A model generated the notes under the pieces. It did no database searches, was not told the origin of the DNA, and worked only from the letters and a program-made list of their open reading frames with translations. A stretch of DNA of 64,000 bases from Verrucomicrobiota bacterium (GTDB lineage: Bacteria; Verrucomicrobiota; Verrucomicrobiia; Limisphaerales; VHCN01). Position 1 is the first letter of the stretch; the number at the start of each line of letters is the position of its first letter. Positions 1 through 8,329 of this stretch are shown in pieces. The position numbers and the translations under genes were made by a program. The stretch covers positions 1 to 64,000 of the forward strand of contig VHCN01000002.1 of assembly GCA_016871675.1 (NCBI GenBank), in the 5' to 3' direction.

Positions 1-488
1 CAGCCGTCGAGCGCGAGCAGGCCGGACTGTCCGCTGACCACGCCGCCTTGAGGCGTCGCGACGAAGTGCGTCATGCCATTCGCGCGCGCGACGGGCAGCA
101 GCTCCGAGTCGGGATTCACCGAGAGCCAGGAGCGGACTTCGGGATGATAGTCGCCCGATTCGACCATGTCGCGGCTCGCGCGGATGGCATCAATCTCGAT
201 CAGCCCGAGCGACGTGGACGACGCGATGAGGCCGGGGAACAGGTGAAGCCCCTTCAAGTCCACCGCCTTCGCGCCCGCGACTCGGATCTGCCTCGCCACC
301 GTTACAATCTTGCCGTCCCGAACGTGGACCTGCCCCGGCGCAAGCGTCTCGCCGGAAACGGTGTGAACGGACGCAGCGGAGAAGACGGTGTCGGCGCCGA
401 ACGCACCCGAGCCAGCAGCCAGGAGCGTCGCGACCGCAACCGCGGACGTCCGCCACTCCGCATTCCGCATTCCGGATTCCGCATTCAT
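1..488 (-). CDS. amidohydrolase-fold protein, partial (C-terminus outside window)
   Basis: The gene reads leftwards off the edge of the window, so only the first 162 or so codons are visible. The ATG at 488 lies 2 nt after the stop of the upstream paralogue and inside a heptamer repeat. After about 15 repeat-encoded residues comes a hydrophobic export signal ending near GAFGA, then the start of an amidohydrolase fold: a small beta domain with HTVSGETLAPG and LKGLHLFPGLIA. It is closely similar to the gene at 491-1915, sharing SPDSELLPVARANG-like and ATPQGG.VSGQSGL segments. Where active members have an HxH metal motif after PG-(L/I)-I-(D/A), this protein has SSTSLGL, so the first metal ligands are missing. 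It is probably an exported, non-canonical or inactive amidohydrolase paralogue co-transcribed with the two genes upstream. The family call is strong and the function unknown. Confidence 0.8.
   Translation of the reverse strand, partial: MNAESGMRNAEWRTSAVAVATLLAAGSGAFGADTVFSAASVHTVSGETLAPGQVHVRDGKIVTVARQIRVAGAKAVDLKGLHLFPGLIASSTSLGLIEIDAIRASRDMVESGDYHPEVRSWLSVNPDSELLPVARANGMTHFVATPQGGVVSGQSGLLALDG
454..488 (-). repeat. heptamer tandem array, CATTCCG family (five units)
   Basis: Five consecutive 7-base units of the CATTCCG type on the plus strand, the last ending in TTCAT. On the minus strand the array therefore supplies the ATG and first codons of the partial amidohydrolase gene. It begins 3 nt after the stop codon of the preceding gene. 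The same arrangement is seen at 1881-1915 and, degenerate, at 33158-33192. Confidence 0.85.
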
Positions 489-490
489 GA

Positions 491-1915
491 TCAGTTCGGC
501 TTCGGCCGGCTGTTGTAGCGCTGCCAGAGGCGCGTGTGTTTGCTGTCGAGCGGTTGCTCGACGCCCGCCAGCCACAGCCGCCGGACCTGCGCGCGCGTGT
601 CCAGCACGTCGCCGTCCATCGCGAAGAAGCTCGCCTCTTTGCCCGCGTCGATGCTCCCGAGCCGGTCCGCGACGCCGAGCGCCTCGGCGGCGTGGAGCGT
701 CATGCCCTTGAGCGCCTCGGTCGCGGGCAGGCCGAACGCCACCGCCTGCGCCGCGCGATACGGCAGGTTGCGCGCCTGCGACGCCGCGCGGCCGCCGAGC
801 CCCTCGCTGAAGATGACCTTCACGCCGGCGCGATGAAGCACGGCGGGGGCGGCGAAGTTCGCGTCGTAGGATTCCGAGTCGCGGTTCGGCAGGTCGAAGG
901 TGGATTCGTAAATGACCGCGACCTTGTTGCTCGCGAGCAGCGACGCCTCGCGCCACGCGTCGCGTCCGCCGGCGAGGATGATCCTGAACTTGTTCGTGTT
1001 CGCCCACGCGACCGCCGCGCGAATCTGGCGGAAATCATCCGCGTGCACCATCAGCGGACGTTCGCCGCGGACGAACGGAAGCATCGCCTCCCACGAAGGA
1101 TTGAGTGCGGGCGCGGCGGCAGTGTTCGCGGCCGCGGCTCGCCCCGCCTTGTCGTAGGCTCGCGCCTCGTCGAAGAAGTTTTGCAACTCCGCGAGCCTGC
1201 GCTGCCGGGCGCTCGCGCCTTCCTCCGCGGCAGGCGGGCCGCCACCGCGGCGTCCTCCGAAGCCGCCACCGCCGGCGCTCGGCCAGGCGACGTGCAGCGC
1301 GACGGGCGAGGCGACGGTCATCTCCTCCATGCCCCAGCCATTGATGCGCATGAGGCCGCTCTGTCCGCTGACCGTGCCGCCCTGCGGCGTGGCGAGAAAG
1401 TGCGTGATGCCGTTGGCCCGCGCCACGGGCAGCAGCTCGGAGTCGGGGCTGACGGACAGCCACGCGCGCACATCGGGGTTGAAGCTGCCGACCTCGCTCA
1501 TGTCGAGCGTGGCGCGGACGGAGCTGACCTCGACGAGCCCGAGCGAACTCGGCACGGCGATGAGGCCGGGATACAGGTGAAGCCCCTTGAGATCCACGAC
1601 GCGGTCGGCCTTCGCAGCGACGTTCACCGACACGGAGATGATTTTGCCGCCGCGCACCAGCACGTTGCCGGGCGCGAGCGTCTCGCCGGAGACGGTGTGA
1701 ACCGTGGCGCCGGTGAAGAGCGTGCTGGCGGCCTGGGTTGAACCGACTGAAAGAAGCAGCGCCGCGAGCACCGCGAGGGTCTGGACTGCGCCAGTCCTCG
1801 GGCGCTTTCGCGCGGGCTCCTTCAAGGAAAAGCGGCAGCGGACTGCCGCAGTCCAAAACGCTGGCGCGTCGTGCGTCCGCCATTCCGCATTCCGCATTCC
1901 GCGTTCCGCATTCAT
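491..1915 (-). CDS. amidohydrolase-fold protein lacking the HxH motif
   Basis: A 474-residue protein of the amidohydrolase superfamily, probably exported. The ATG at 1915 overlaps the stop of the upstream gene by one base (TGATG). The first 45 residues are encoded by a heptamer array and a hairpin pair. A signal-like segment follows (LAVLAALLLSVGSTQAAS), so translation could start further in, but no better start codon is evident. Family features include HTVSGETLAPGNVLVRGGKI, LKGLHLYPGLIA and a C-terminal LGVADRLGSIDAGKEASFFAMDGD typical of imidazolonepropionase-like members. The metal-binding HxH is replaced by PSSLGL, and a Gly-rich insertion (GGGGFGGRRGGGP) lies in the middle. Catalysis by the usual metal mechanism is therefore doubtful. 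Together with its two neighbours it forms a three-gene operon of related proteins. Confidence 0.85.
   Translation of the reverse strand: MNAERGMRNAEWRTHDAPAFWTAAVRCRFSLKEPARKRPRTGAVQTLAVLAALLLSVGSTQAASTLFTGATVHTVSGETLAPGNVLVRGGKIISVSVNVAAKADRVVDLKGLHLYPGLIAVPSSLGLVEVSSVRATLDMSEVGSFNPDVRAWLSVSPDSELLPVARANGITHFLATPQGGTVSGQSGLMRINGWGMEEMTVASPVALHVAWPSAGGGGFGGRRGGGPPAAEEGASARQRRLAELQNFFDEARAYDKAGRAAAANTAAAPALNPSWEAMLPFVRGERPLMVHADDFRQIRAAVAWANTNKFRIILAGGRDAWREASLLASNKVAVIYESTFDLPNRDSESYDANFAAPAVLHRAGVKVIFSEGLGGRAASQARNLPYRAAQAVAFGLPATEALKGMTLHAAEALGVADRLGSIDAGKEASFFAMDGDVLDTRAQVRRLWLAGVEQPLDSKHTRLWQRYNSRPKPN
1783..1854. repeat. paired short hairpins, possible REP-type element
   Basis: Two near-identical small palindromes, GGACTGCGCCAGTCC (1783-1797) and GGACTGCCGCAGTCC (1840-1854), bracket a 42-base segment. 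Each can form a 6-bp stem with a 3-base loop. The element lies inside the N-terminal codons of an amidohydrolase gene, next to the heptamer array at 1881-1915. The paired-palindrome form resembles bacterial REP/BIME elements; whether it is repeated elsewhere in the genome cannot be seen here. Confidence 0.6.
1881..1915 (-). repeat. heptamer tandem array, CATTCCG family (five units)
   Basis: Five 7-base units: three exact CATTCCG, one CGTTCCG and a final CATTCAT. Length and layout match the array at 454-488. On the minus strand it starts inside the stop codon of the 984-residue amidohydrolase and provides the start codon of the next gene. Confidence 0.9.
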
Positions 1916-4869
1916 CAGTGCTTCCCTCCGTGCGCGCAGTCGAGGCAGTCGTGCAGGTGGCTTTGGAACATCTCCAGCGCGGGGATGAAGAACAGCGCCT
2001 GCGCGGCTTCCGTCGCCTCGGCGCCCGCTCCGGCGCCGCCGCCGAGTTGCGCGGCCTTCTTCGCCTTCGCCACAAGGTCGTTCCGCTCCTTCGCGAGCGA
2101 GTCGGTGCGCGCGGGCACGAGCGCGCGGTCGAAGTATTTCTTCCCGTCAATCCACGTCTGCAAACACACCGTCGTCGAGTCGAGCGGGGACTTGCTCCAC
2201 ACGGCAAAGTCGGCGTCCTTGCCCGGTTCGAGCGAGCCGGTGCGCGCATCAATGCGGAGCTGCTTCGCCGGGTTGAGCGTGACGAACTTGAGCGCCTCTG
2301 TCTCGGAGGTGCCGCCGTATTTCACGGCCTTCGCCGCCTCGATGTTGAGCCGGCGCGCGAGGTCGCTCGAATCGGAGTTGAAGGACACCACCACGCCGCG
2401 GCTGTGCATGAGCGAGCCCGCGTGCGGGATGGCGTCATAGACCTCGAACTTGTAGGCCCACCAGTCGCTGAAGCACGAGCCGCCCGCGCCGTGCCGCGCG
2501 ATTTCGTCGGCGACCTTGTAGCCCTCGAGCACGTGCTGGAGCGTCGCCACGCGCACGCCGAAGCCCTCCATCGTCCGCAGGAACGCGACGATTTCATCCT
2601 GCCGGTAGCTGTGGCAATGGATGAGCCGCGTGCCGCGGATGATCTCGCCGACGGCCTCGAGCTCGAGGTCGCGGCGCGGCGCGGGCGTGCCGTTGCGGGC
2701 GGCATCGTCTTGTGCCTTGAGGTATTGCTGCGCGGCGATGAAGCGGTTCTGCATGAACGTCGGCACGCCCATGCGGGTCTGCGGGAAGCGCGTCGTGTTG
2801 CGGTCGCCCCAGTTGGATTGCTTCACGTTTTCGCCGAGCGCGAACTTGATGCCCTCGGGCGCGCCCGCGAACTTCAACGCCTCGGGACTCGCGCCGTCGC
2901 GCAGCTTGATCACGGCGTTCTGGCCGCCGATCGGATTCGCCGAGCCGTGCAGGTTGTTCGCCGTCGTCACGCCGCCGGCGAGTTGCATGTGGAGATTCGC
3001 GGTTTCCGAGTTCACCACGTCGCCGATGCGGACCATCGCGGACGACGGGAGGGTGCCCTCGTTGACGCCGCCGAGGATCATGCTGTGGCTGTGGCAATCA
3101 ATGATGCCCGGCGTGATGTGCCAGCCCTCGCCCGCGAGGATGAGCGTGTCCGGCCCGACGCGGACGCGCGCGGCGATGTTCGGGCCGACCGCCTGAATCC
3201 TCCCATCGGCCACGTAAAGGTCGGCCTTCTCGACGCGGCCGGCCGCGGCCGAAGTCCACACAGTCGCGCCGCCGATGAGCACGCCGCGCGGGGACGCGAG
3301 AGGGCCGCGGTTCTTCTGTGGCGGCTGCGCGTCGCGCTTCTTGAGCAGTTCGCGCAGCTCGGCGCCCTTCGGCGAGCCCTTCGCGCCCTTGTCGTCCTTT
3401 CCTTTTTCCGCGCCAGCGGCGGCTTTCGCGCCGGGCGGCCGGCGGCTGGCGGCGGGCGCGTTCGGCAGGTGGCGGCCGTCGATCCAAACTTCGCGCACGC
3501 GCGCGTCGGGGTTGAAGTAGCTGCCCTCGACGACGGTGAGGTTTGCGATCTTGCCGGGCTCGATCGTGCCGAGTTGCGCGTCCACGCCGCAGAGTTTCGC
3601 GGGCACGGTCGTGAGGGCCGCGAGCGCGTCGTTCTCGGACAGGCCGCGGTCCACGGCCTGTTGGAGGTTGCGGCGGAAGCTGCGCTTGTCCGCGAGGCCG
3701 TGCGTGGTGAGCGCGACTTCCTTGCCGAGCGAGCGGAGCAACGCGGGATTTTCGGGCGCCCAGTCCCACGCGCGGAGCGTGTCGAGCGAGACGCTGTGCC
3801 AGTCGTCCTCGTCGGGCATGCGCGGCGCGGCGGGCAGGTTCACCGGCACGATGAACGCCGAGTTCACGGCCTGCATCATGTCGGGCCGGCGCCATTCCTG
3901 TCCGCTCGCGACGACGTGGAAGTTCACGCCAGCCTCCGCGGCCACTCGCGCGGCGCGGTCCACCATCAACACGCTGCCGGGCTCGAACACGACGGTGGTT
4001 TTCTTCGTGATGGCGCGTTCGAGGGCTTCGAGCGCGGGGTTGAAGTCGGGGCGCTTGCGGCCCGCGGGCTTCTTCTCGTAATCGGCATGGTCGAGGAAGT
4101 AATGCCGCGCGTCGAAGAAGCTCTGCCGCACCGCGGCGATGACGCCCATGAGCGAGCCGGGGAACGGCGTCTGCGCGTTCGGGTCGGCCGGGCGGGGCGC
4201 GGACTCGAAGGCGACGTGCTGGAAGACATCGGGCTTGAGGATGGCTGTGTTGGGGTTCACGTCGCTGAGCAGGACGAATGCGCTCGTGCCGCGCAGGATG
4301 CCGCGCGCAGGCGTGGCGCTGCCGGCGGTGAAACCGACTTCGCGCAGCGACTCGAGCGCGCGCGCGTTCGGCGAATAGTCGGACGCGGCGCGCTTCTCGG
4401 GCGTGATGCGCGCGAGTTCGTAGCCGGGACCGGGATTGCCGGGGTCGCGTTCCTGGCCGGGCACGCCGAAGAAGTTGATGCCGCTCGTGAGTTCGCCGAT
4501 GGGCTCGGTCATCGTGGTGGCGACGGCGGAGACGTTCGTGCCCATCGTGAGATAGGCATCAATGAAGCCGGCGTAAATCGTCGCGCCCTTCAAGTCCCAC
4601 ACGCGCGCGTCGGCGGGCACGGCCGCATTGACGCCGACCGCCGTGATGAGCCCGTCGCGGATGATGACGTTCGCCTCGTCAAAAGTTTGTCCTGGCTTCA
4701 CAACCACCCTGCCGCCGACAAGAGCGTGCGCGCCGAGCGGCATGGGCCGATGCCCGGGCGGGAGCAAGTCGGCCGCACAAGCCGCACTCGCGGCGAGCGC
4801 GAGCAGCGAGGCGAACCGTGTCGGGGCACGGAGGCAGGTCCGGTGGAAGTGGAAACGCGCGTTTTTCAT
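1915..4869 (-). CDS. tandem double-domain amidohydrolase, exported
   Basis: A 984-residue protein with two amidohydrolase domains in one chain. The open frame extends far upstream, but the ATG at 4869 is followed by a clear signal peptide (LLALAASAACA, about residues 20-32), so that start is chosen. Domain 1 (about 40-430) has the fold signatures (VGGRVVVKPGQTFDEANVIIRDG, IEPGKIANLTVVEG), but its metal motif is degenerate: AGFIDAYLTMG instead of DxHxH. A Lys/Ala-rich linker (about 450-490) leads to domain 2, which keeps H593-S-H595 in ITPGIIDCHSHS. Domain 2 also has later candidate ligands LIHCHSY and ATLQHVLEGY, and an acidic FNSDSSD. One active and one pseudo-active domain is the simplest reading. 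The substrate is unknown, but members of this family include dipeptidases and imidazolone-propionase-like enzymes. First gene of the minus-strand operon; divergent from the gene at 5014. Confidence 0.85.
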   Translation of the reverse strand: MKNARFHFHRTCLRAPTRFASLLALAASAACAADLLPPGHRPMPLGAHALVGGRVVVKPGQTFDEANVIIRDGLITAVGVNAAVPADARVWDLKGATIYAGFIDAYLTMGTNVSAVATTMTEPIGELTSGINFFGVPGQERDPGNPGPGYELARITPEKRAASDYSPNARALESLREVGFTAGSATPARGILRGTSAFVLLSDVNPNTAILKPDVFQHVAFESAPRPADPNAQTPFPGSLMGVIAAVRQSFFDARHYFLDHADYEKKPAGRKRPDFNPALEALERAITKKTTVVFEPGSVLMVDRAARVAAEAGVNFHVVASGQEWRRPDMMQAVNSAFIVPVNLPAAPRMPDEDDWHSVSLDTLRAWDWAPENPALLRSLGKEVALTTHGLADKRSFRRNLQQAVDRGLSENDALAALTTVPAKLCGVDAQLGTIEPGKIANLTVVEGSYFNPDARVREVWIDGRHLPNAPAASRRPPGAKAAAGAEKGKDDKGAKGSPKGAELRELLKKRDAQPPQKNRGPLASPRGVLIGGATVWTSAAAGRVEKADLYVADGRIQAVGPNIAARVRVGPDTLILAGEGWHITPGIIDCHSHSMILGGVNEGTLPSSAMVRIGDVVNSETANLHMQLAGGVTTANNLHGSANPIGGQNAVIKLRDGASPEALKFAGAPEGIKFALGENVKQSNWGDRNTTRFPQTRMGVPTFMQNRFIAAQQYLKAQDDAARNGTPAPRRDLELEAVGEIIRGTRLIHCHSYRQDEIVAFLRTMEGFGVRVATLQHVLEGYKVADEIARHGAGGSCFSDWWAYKFEVYDAIPHAGSLMHSRGVVVSFNSDSSDLARRLNIEAAKAVKYGGTSETEALKFVTLNPAKQLRIDARTGSLEPGKDADFAVWSKSPLDSTTVCLQTWIDGKKYFDRALVPARTDSLAKERNDLVAKAKKAAQLGGGAGAGAEATEAAQALFFIPALEMFQSHLHDCLDCAHGGKH

Positions 4870-5013
4870 TTTGGGGCGGCGAGCCAGTCGGGTGACAGGG
4901 CGGGAGGCTAGGAATCCGCCGCGCGAGATGCAAGTTGGAAGCTGGCGCAATCCGGCCCGCCCCCGCCCAATCTCCCGCGTTGACACGACCGTCCGATGCG
5001 GTGAACTCAGCCC

Positions 5014-7203
5014 ATGCGAAACAGATTCCCCTCGTGTGCTGCCGCAATCGTCGCCGCGGCGGCGCTGTCCGGCGCCGCGCCGCTTTCCGCCGCGGACGTG
5101 GTCCAGGCCGACCTTTGTGTCTTCGGCGGCACGTCCGGCGGCATCGCGGCCGCGGTGCAGGCGGCGCGCATGGGCAAGTCCGTCGTGCTTGTCGAGCCGT
5201 CGAACTATCTCGGCGGCCTCACCACGGGCGGGCTCGGCGCGACGGACATCGGCAACAAGGCCGCCGTCGGCGGCGTCTCGCGCGAGTTCTACCACCGGCT
5301 TGCGCAGCACTACGCGAAGGAGTCGGCGTGGAAGCTCGAAACGGCCGCGCAGTATTTCGCGCGGCGCCGCGGCGGACAGGCCGGCGCGAGTTCGCTCACA
5401 GGCGCGGACGCGACGATGTGGACCTTCGAGCCCAAGGTCGCCGAGGCGGTCTTCCTCGACATGCTGCGCGAGGCGAAGGTTCCCGTGCACACGCAGCAGC
5501 GGCTCACCGCGGTGAAGAAATCCGGCGCGCGCATCACCGAGCTCGCCACGCAGCCGGGCAACACCTACCGCGCGAAGATGTTCATAGACGCCACTTACGA
5601 GGGCGACCTGCTCGCGAAGGCCGGCGTGAGCTACCACATCGGCCGCGAGTCGAACGCCACTTACGGCGAGACGCTCAACGGCATCCGCGCGCAGACGCCG
5701 CACCACCAGTTCACCGTGCCGGTGGATCCGTTCATGAAACCGGGCGACCCGTCGAGCGGATTGCTGCCCTTCATCCAGCCCGGCGACGGCGGCAAGCCGG
5801 GCGACGGCGACGCGCGCGTGCAGACCTACAACTACCGCCTCTGCTTCACCACCGACGAACGCAACCGCCTGCCCGCGGCGAAACCCGCCGCGATGCCCCA
5901 GGCGAAGTTCGACGCGCTCGTGAAGGCCGCGAACGGCAAGCTGCCCGTCACGCCGCCCGCGGATTACGACGCGGCGAAGTTCGAGCTGCTCGGCCGCTAC
6001 TGCGTCGCGCTCGTCGCCGCGAACAAGCAGCCGCGCCTCGCGCAATTCTGGAACCCCATCTGGATGCCCAACCACAAGACCGACATCAACAACAACGGCG
6101 GCTTCTCCACCGACTTCATCGGCGCGAACTGGGACTTCCCCGGGGCGGGCTACGAGCGGCGCGACGCGATCCGCCGCGAGCACGAGGACTACATCCGCGG
6201 CTTCATCACCTTCATGGCCACCGACCCGCGCGTGCCCGAGGACATGCGCCTCGAAATGCAGACGTGGGGCCCCGCGAAGGACGAGTTCACCGACACCGCC
6301 GGCTGGCCGCGCGAACTCTACGTGCGTGAGGGCCGCCGCCTCATCGGTGAAATCGTGATGACCGAGAAGCACTGCCGCGCGCAGGAAATCGTGAACGACC
6401 CCGTCAGCCTCGCCGCCTACAACATGGACTCGCACAATTGCCAGCGCATCGTGAAGAACGGCCGCGTCGAGAACGAGGGCGACGTGCAAGTCGCGCCGAT
6501 GAAGCCCTACCCCGTCTCCTATCGCGCCATCATTCCCAGGCAGGCGCAGTGCGAAAACCTCCTCGTGCCCGTGTGCCTCAGCTCGTCGCACATCGCCTAC
6601 GGCAGCATCCGCATGGAACCCGTCTTCATGATCCTCGGCCAAAGCGCCGCCACCGCCGCTGCCATCGCGATGGACGACAATGTCCCCGTGCAGAAGGTGA
6701 ACTACGACAAACTTCGCGCCCGCCTGCTCGCCGACAAACAAGTCCTCGAATGGAAAGGCCCCGCGACTGCGGGCGCCGGCGGCGGCAAGCTCGACGTGAA
6801 ACTCGACGGCATTATCCTCGACGACGCCGACGCGAAGCAGACCGGCGACTGGTCGCACTCGGCCTCCGTCGCGTATCGCGCGGGCACCGGCTACGCGCAC
6901 GACGGCAACGCGAACAAGGGCGGCGCCACGCTCACCTTCACGCCCGACATCAAGGACGCCGGCGAATACGAACTCATCCTCCTCAGCACGCCGAACCCGA
7001 ACCGCGCGAGCAACGTCCCCGTGACCGTCAGCACCGCCGCCGGCGCGACCCGGACCGTGACCGTGAACCAAAAGACCCAGCCGCTCCTCCCGCTCGGCAA
7101 GTTCCAGCTCCCCGCCGGCAGGCAAACCACCGTGACCATCTCGAACAAGGACACCGACGGCTACGTGGTGGTGGACGGGTTGCAATTGAAGCGGGTGAAG
7201 TAA
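5014..7203 (+). CDS. exported FAD-dependent oxidoreductase with C-terminal golvesin/xanthan-lyase-like domain
   Basis: A 729-residue protein. Residues 1-27 form a signal peptide (AAAIVAAAALSGAAPLSA). The mature part opens with an FAD/NAD dinucleotide-binding fold: FGGTSGGIAA at 37-46 and E61 at the end of the second strand. This is typical of the FAD_oxidored family (PF12831) common in Verrucomicrobiota and Planctomycetota polysaccharide-degrading clusters. Conserved later blocks include MFIDATYEGDLLAKAGVSYHIGRES and SSHIAYGSIRMEPVFMILGQSAATAAA. The last 140 or so residues (DWSHSASVAYRAGTGYAHDG through VVVDGLQLKRVK) look like the beta-sandwich domain found at the end of xanthan lyases and golvesin-type proteins. 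It probably oxidises a sugar or related substrate outside the cytoplasm. A TTGACA at 4980-4985 lies upstream but without a convincing -10 box. Confidence 0.88.
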   Translation: MRNRFPSCAAAIVAAAALSGAAPLSAADVVQADLCVFGGTSGGIAAAVQAARMGKSVVLVEPSNYLGGLTTGGLGATDIGNKAAVGGVSREFYHRLAQHYAKESAWKLETAAQYFARRRGGQAGASSLTGADATMWTFEPKVAEAVFLDMLREAKVPVHTQQRLTAVKKSGARITELATQPGNTYRAKMFIDATYEGDLLAKAGVSYHIGRESNATYGETLNGIRAQTPHHQFTVPVDPFMKPGDPSSGLLPFIQPGDGGKPGDGDARVQTYNYRLCFTTDERNRLPAAKPAAMPQAKFDALVKAANGKLPVTPPADYDAAKFELLGRYCVALVAANKQPRLAQFWNPIWMPNHKTDINNNGGFSTDFIGANWDFPGAGYERRDAIRREHEDYIRGFITFMATDPRVPEDMRLEMQTWGPAKDEFTDTAGWPRELYVREGRRLIGEIVMTEKHCRAQEIVNDPVSLAAYNMDSHNCQRIVKNGRVENEGDVQVAPMKPYPVSYRAIIPRQAQCENLLVPVCLSSSHIAYGSIRMEPVFMILGQSAATAAAIAMDDNVPVQKVNYDKLRARLLADKQVLEWKGPATAGAGGGKLDVKLDGIILDDADAKQTGDWSHSASVAYRAGTGYAHDGNANKGGATLTFTPDIKDAGEYELILLSTPNPNRASNVPVTVSTAAGATRTVTVNQKTQPLLPLGKFQLPAGRQTTVTISNKDTDGYVVVDGLQLKRVK

Positions 7204-7210
7204 GAGAATG

Positions 7211-7236
7211 GTGGCACCGGTCACGCTGCGACCGGC
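7211..7236. repeat. intergenic hairpin, copy 1 of a GGTGG.ACCGGTC element
   Basis: Starting 7 nt after the oxidoreductase stop, the sequence GGTGGCACCGGTC is followed by an imperfect inverted repeat (CCGGTC ... GACCGG). A second, more perfect copy lies at 50974-50999, also just after a stop codon. No T-tract follows, so this is more likely a REP-like or Rho-related 3'-end element than an intrinsic terminator. Confidence 0.55.
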
Positions 7237-7288
7237 GACAACTCGCAGCACAAGACGCTTGGACCCGAAACCGCCGCTTCCCCCGGTG

Positions 7289-7317
7289 TTGACAGCCTGA
7301 ATCGGAACGGGGATTCT
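7289..7317 (+). promoter_or_regulatory. candidate sigma70-type promoter
   Basis: TTGACA at 7289-7294, a 17-base spacer, then GATTCT at 7312-7317 (3/6 to TATAAT, including the A at position 2 and final T). The small gene at 7345 starts 28 bases downstream. The -35 is perfect and the -10 weak. Confidence 0.4.
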
Positions 7318-7344
7318 CGCCACAATCCGGAACAACTGCGGCCC

Positions 7345-7638
7345 ATGAAAACCACCTCGTTTGCCCTTTTCGCCGCGTCCATCATTGCCACGGCGCCCAC
7401 CTCCACCGCCCAGGAACGCGCCCGGGATGGCGAACGCGAAAAGCCCGCGCCGGACAAGGTCGCCCGCGGCCGCGAGGAAGCCCGGCGCGAAGGCGCCCCG
7501 CGACGCGATGCCGCGCCCCGCGAGGGCGAGCGTGGCGGCGACCTTGCCGCGCAGGTCAACGAACTCCGCGCCGAGATCGCCGAGATGCGCCGCGCGATGG
7601 CCGAGATGCGCCGGCTGCTCGAAGAGAAGAAGCGCTAG
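7345..7638 (+). CDS. small exported coiled-coil protein
   Basis: A 97-residue protein of unknown function. Residues 1-22 are a signal peptide (ALFAASIIATAPTSTAQ). A highly charged, Arg/Glu/Ala/Pro-rich stretch follows (about 23-65). The end is a short amphipathic helix with heptad-like spacing, AAQVNELRAEIAEMRRAMAE, suitable for a coiled coil. Its own promoter-like sequence lies upstream. It is a plausible periplasmic structural or adaptor protein; no family was recognised. Confidence 0.7.
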   Translation: MKTTSFALFAASIIATAPTSTAQERARDGEREKPAPDKVARGREEARREGAPRRDAAPREGERGGDLAAQVNELRAEIAEMRRAMAEMRRLLEEKKR

Positions 7639-7777
7639 CGGAGCGACCGTCTCGTGCGGGCAGTCGCGCCGGGTTCGATTCACCGGGACCCTTGCGGAAT
7701 TCCCGGCGAAACTTTCCGGCGCGGCCGCGTGTTGTCAGCATGTCCAGAAACGACGGCAGTCGAGAGGAAACCTGATT

Positions 7778-8329
7778 ATGACAATGGCAACTGTGCTTGC
7801 GTGGGTGGTTGGATTTCTCGGGACGATGCTCATGTTCGTCGCCTACTGGCTGGCGGCATCGGCGCTCTGCCCCAACGTCGTCGCCCGCGCCGCGGAACAA
7901 TACCGGCGTCCGTTCCGCCTCACTTTTCTCGGACTGCTGATGGTCCTCCCGCTCGTCCTGATCGCCATCGGGCTCCTGAAACTGAACAACCCGGTGGTGG
8001 TGATGCTTGGGATCGGAGTGATCGCGGGCAGCGCGCTGATCGGCTTTATCGGCTCGGCGGGCTTGTGCCTGCGCATCGGGCAGGGGCTCGCGTCGCCGTC
8101 GGATGAACAACAGCCGTGGCGCCGCGTGCTGCGTGGCGGCGTGGTGCTGGTGCTCACGTTTCTGCTGCCGTTCTTCGGGTGGTTCGCCCTGACCCTCTGG
8201 ACGCTTGTGTCGGGTTTCGCCGCCGCGGTGCTTTCGATCCGCGAGTCGAGGCGCGGCGCGACAGCGGTTCCACAACCGTCGCCGATGACGCCGCCGCCGA
8301 CCATCGCCGCGGGTTCCGCCACATCGTGA
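7778..8329 (+). CDS. small multi-pass membrane protein
   Basis: A 183-residue integral membrane protein with four clear hydrophobic segments: VLAWVVGFLGTMLMFVAYW near the N-terminus, LTFLGLLMVLPLVLIAIGLL, VMLGIGVIAGSALIGFIGS, and VVLVLTFLLPFFGWFALTL. A Pro/Thr-rich tail of about 25 residues closes it. The ATG at 7778 is preceded by a good ribosome-binding site (AGAGGA near 7763), which decides the start over the longer open frame. The stop overlaps the GTG start of the DUF1800 gene (GTGA), so the two are probably translationally coupled. Not assigned to a family. Confidence 0.75.
   Translation: MTMATVLAWVVGFLGTMLMFVAYWLAASALCPNVVARAAEQYRRPFRLTFLGLLMVLPLVLIAIGLLKLNNPVVVMLGIGVIAGSALIGFIGSAGLCLRIGQGLASPSDEQQPWRRVLRGGVVLVLTFLLPFFGWFALTLWTLVSGFAAAVLSIRESRRGATAVPQPSPMTPPPTIAAGSATS

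Noticed and set aside
1738-4911. A 1057-codon open frame on the plus strand opposite the amidohydrolase genes
   Set aside because: Arg/Ala/Val-rich, no domain or signal; it is the complement of a well-supported gene in GC-rich DNA where stop codons are rare.
4980-5009. TTGACA promoter for the FAD oxidoreductase
   Set aside because: At 16-18 bases spacing no -10-like hexamer is present (GAACTC is the nearest), so the -35 match alone was not listed.
4870-7683. N-terminal extension of over 900 codons to the double amidohydrolase
   Set aside because: It is antisense to the FAD oxidoreductase, and a clear signal peptide starts at 4869.
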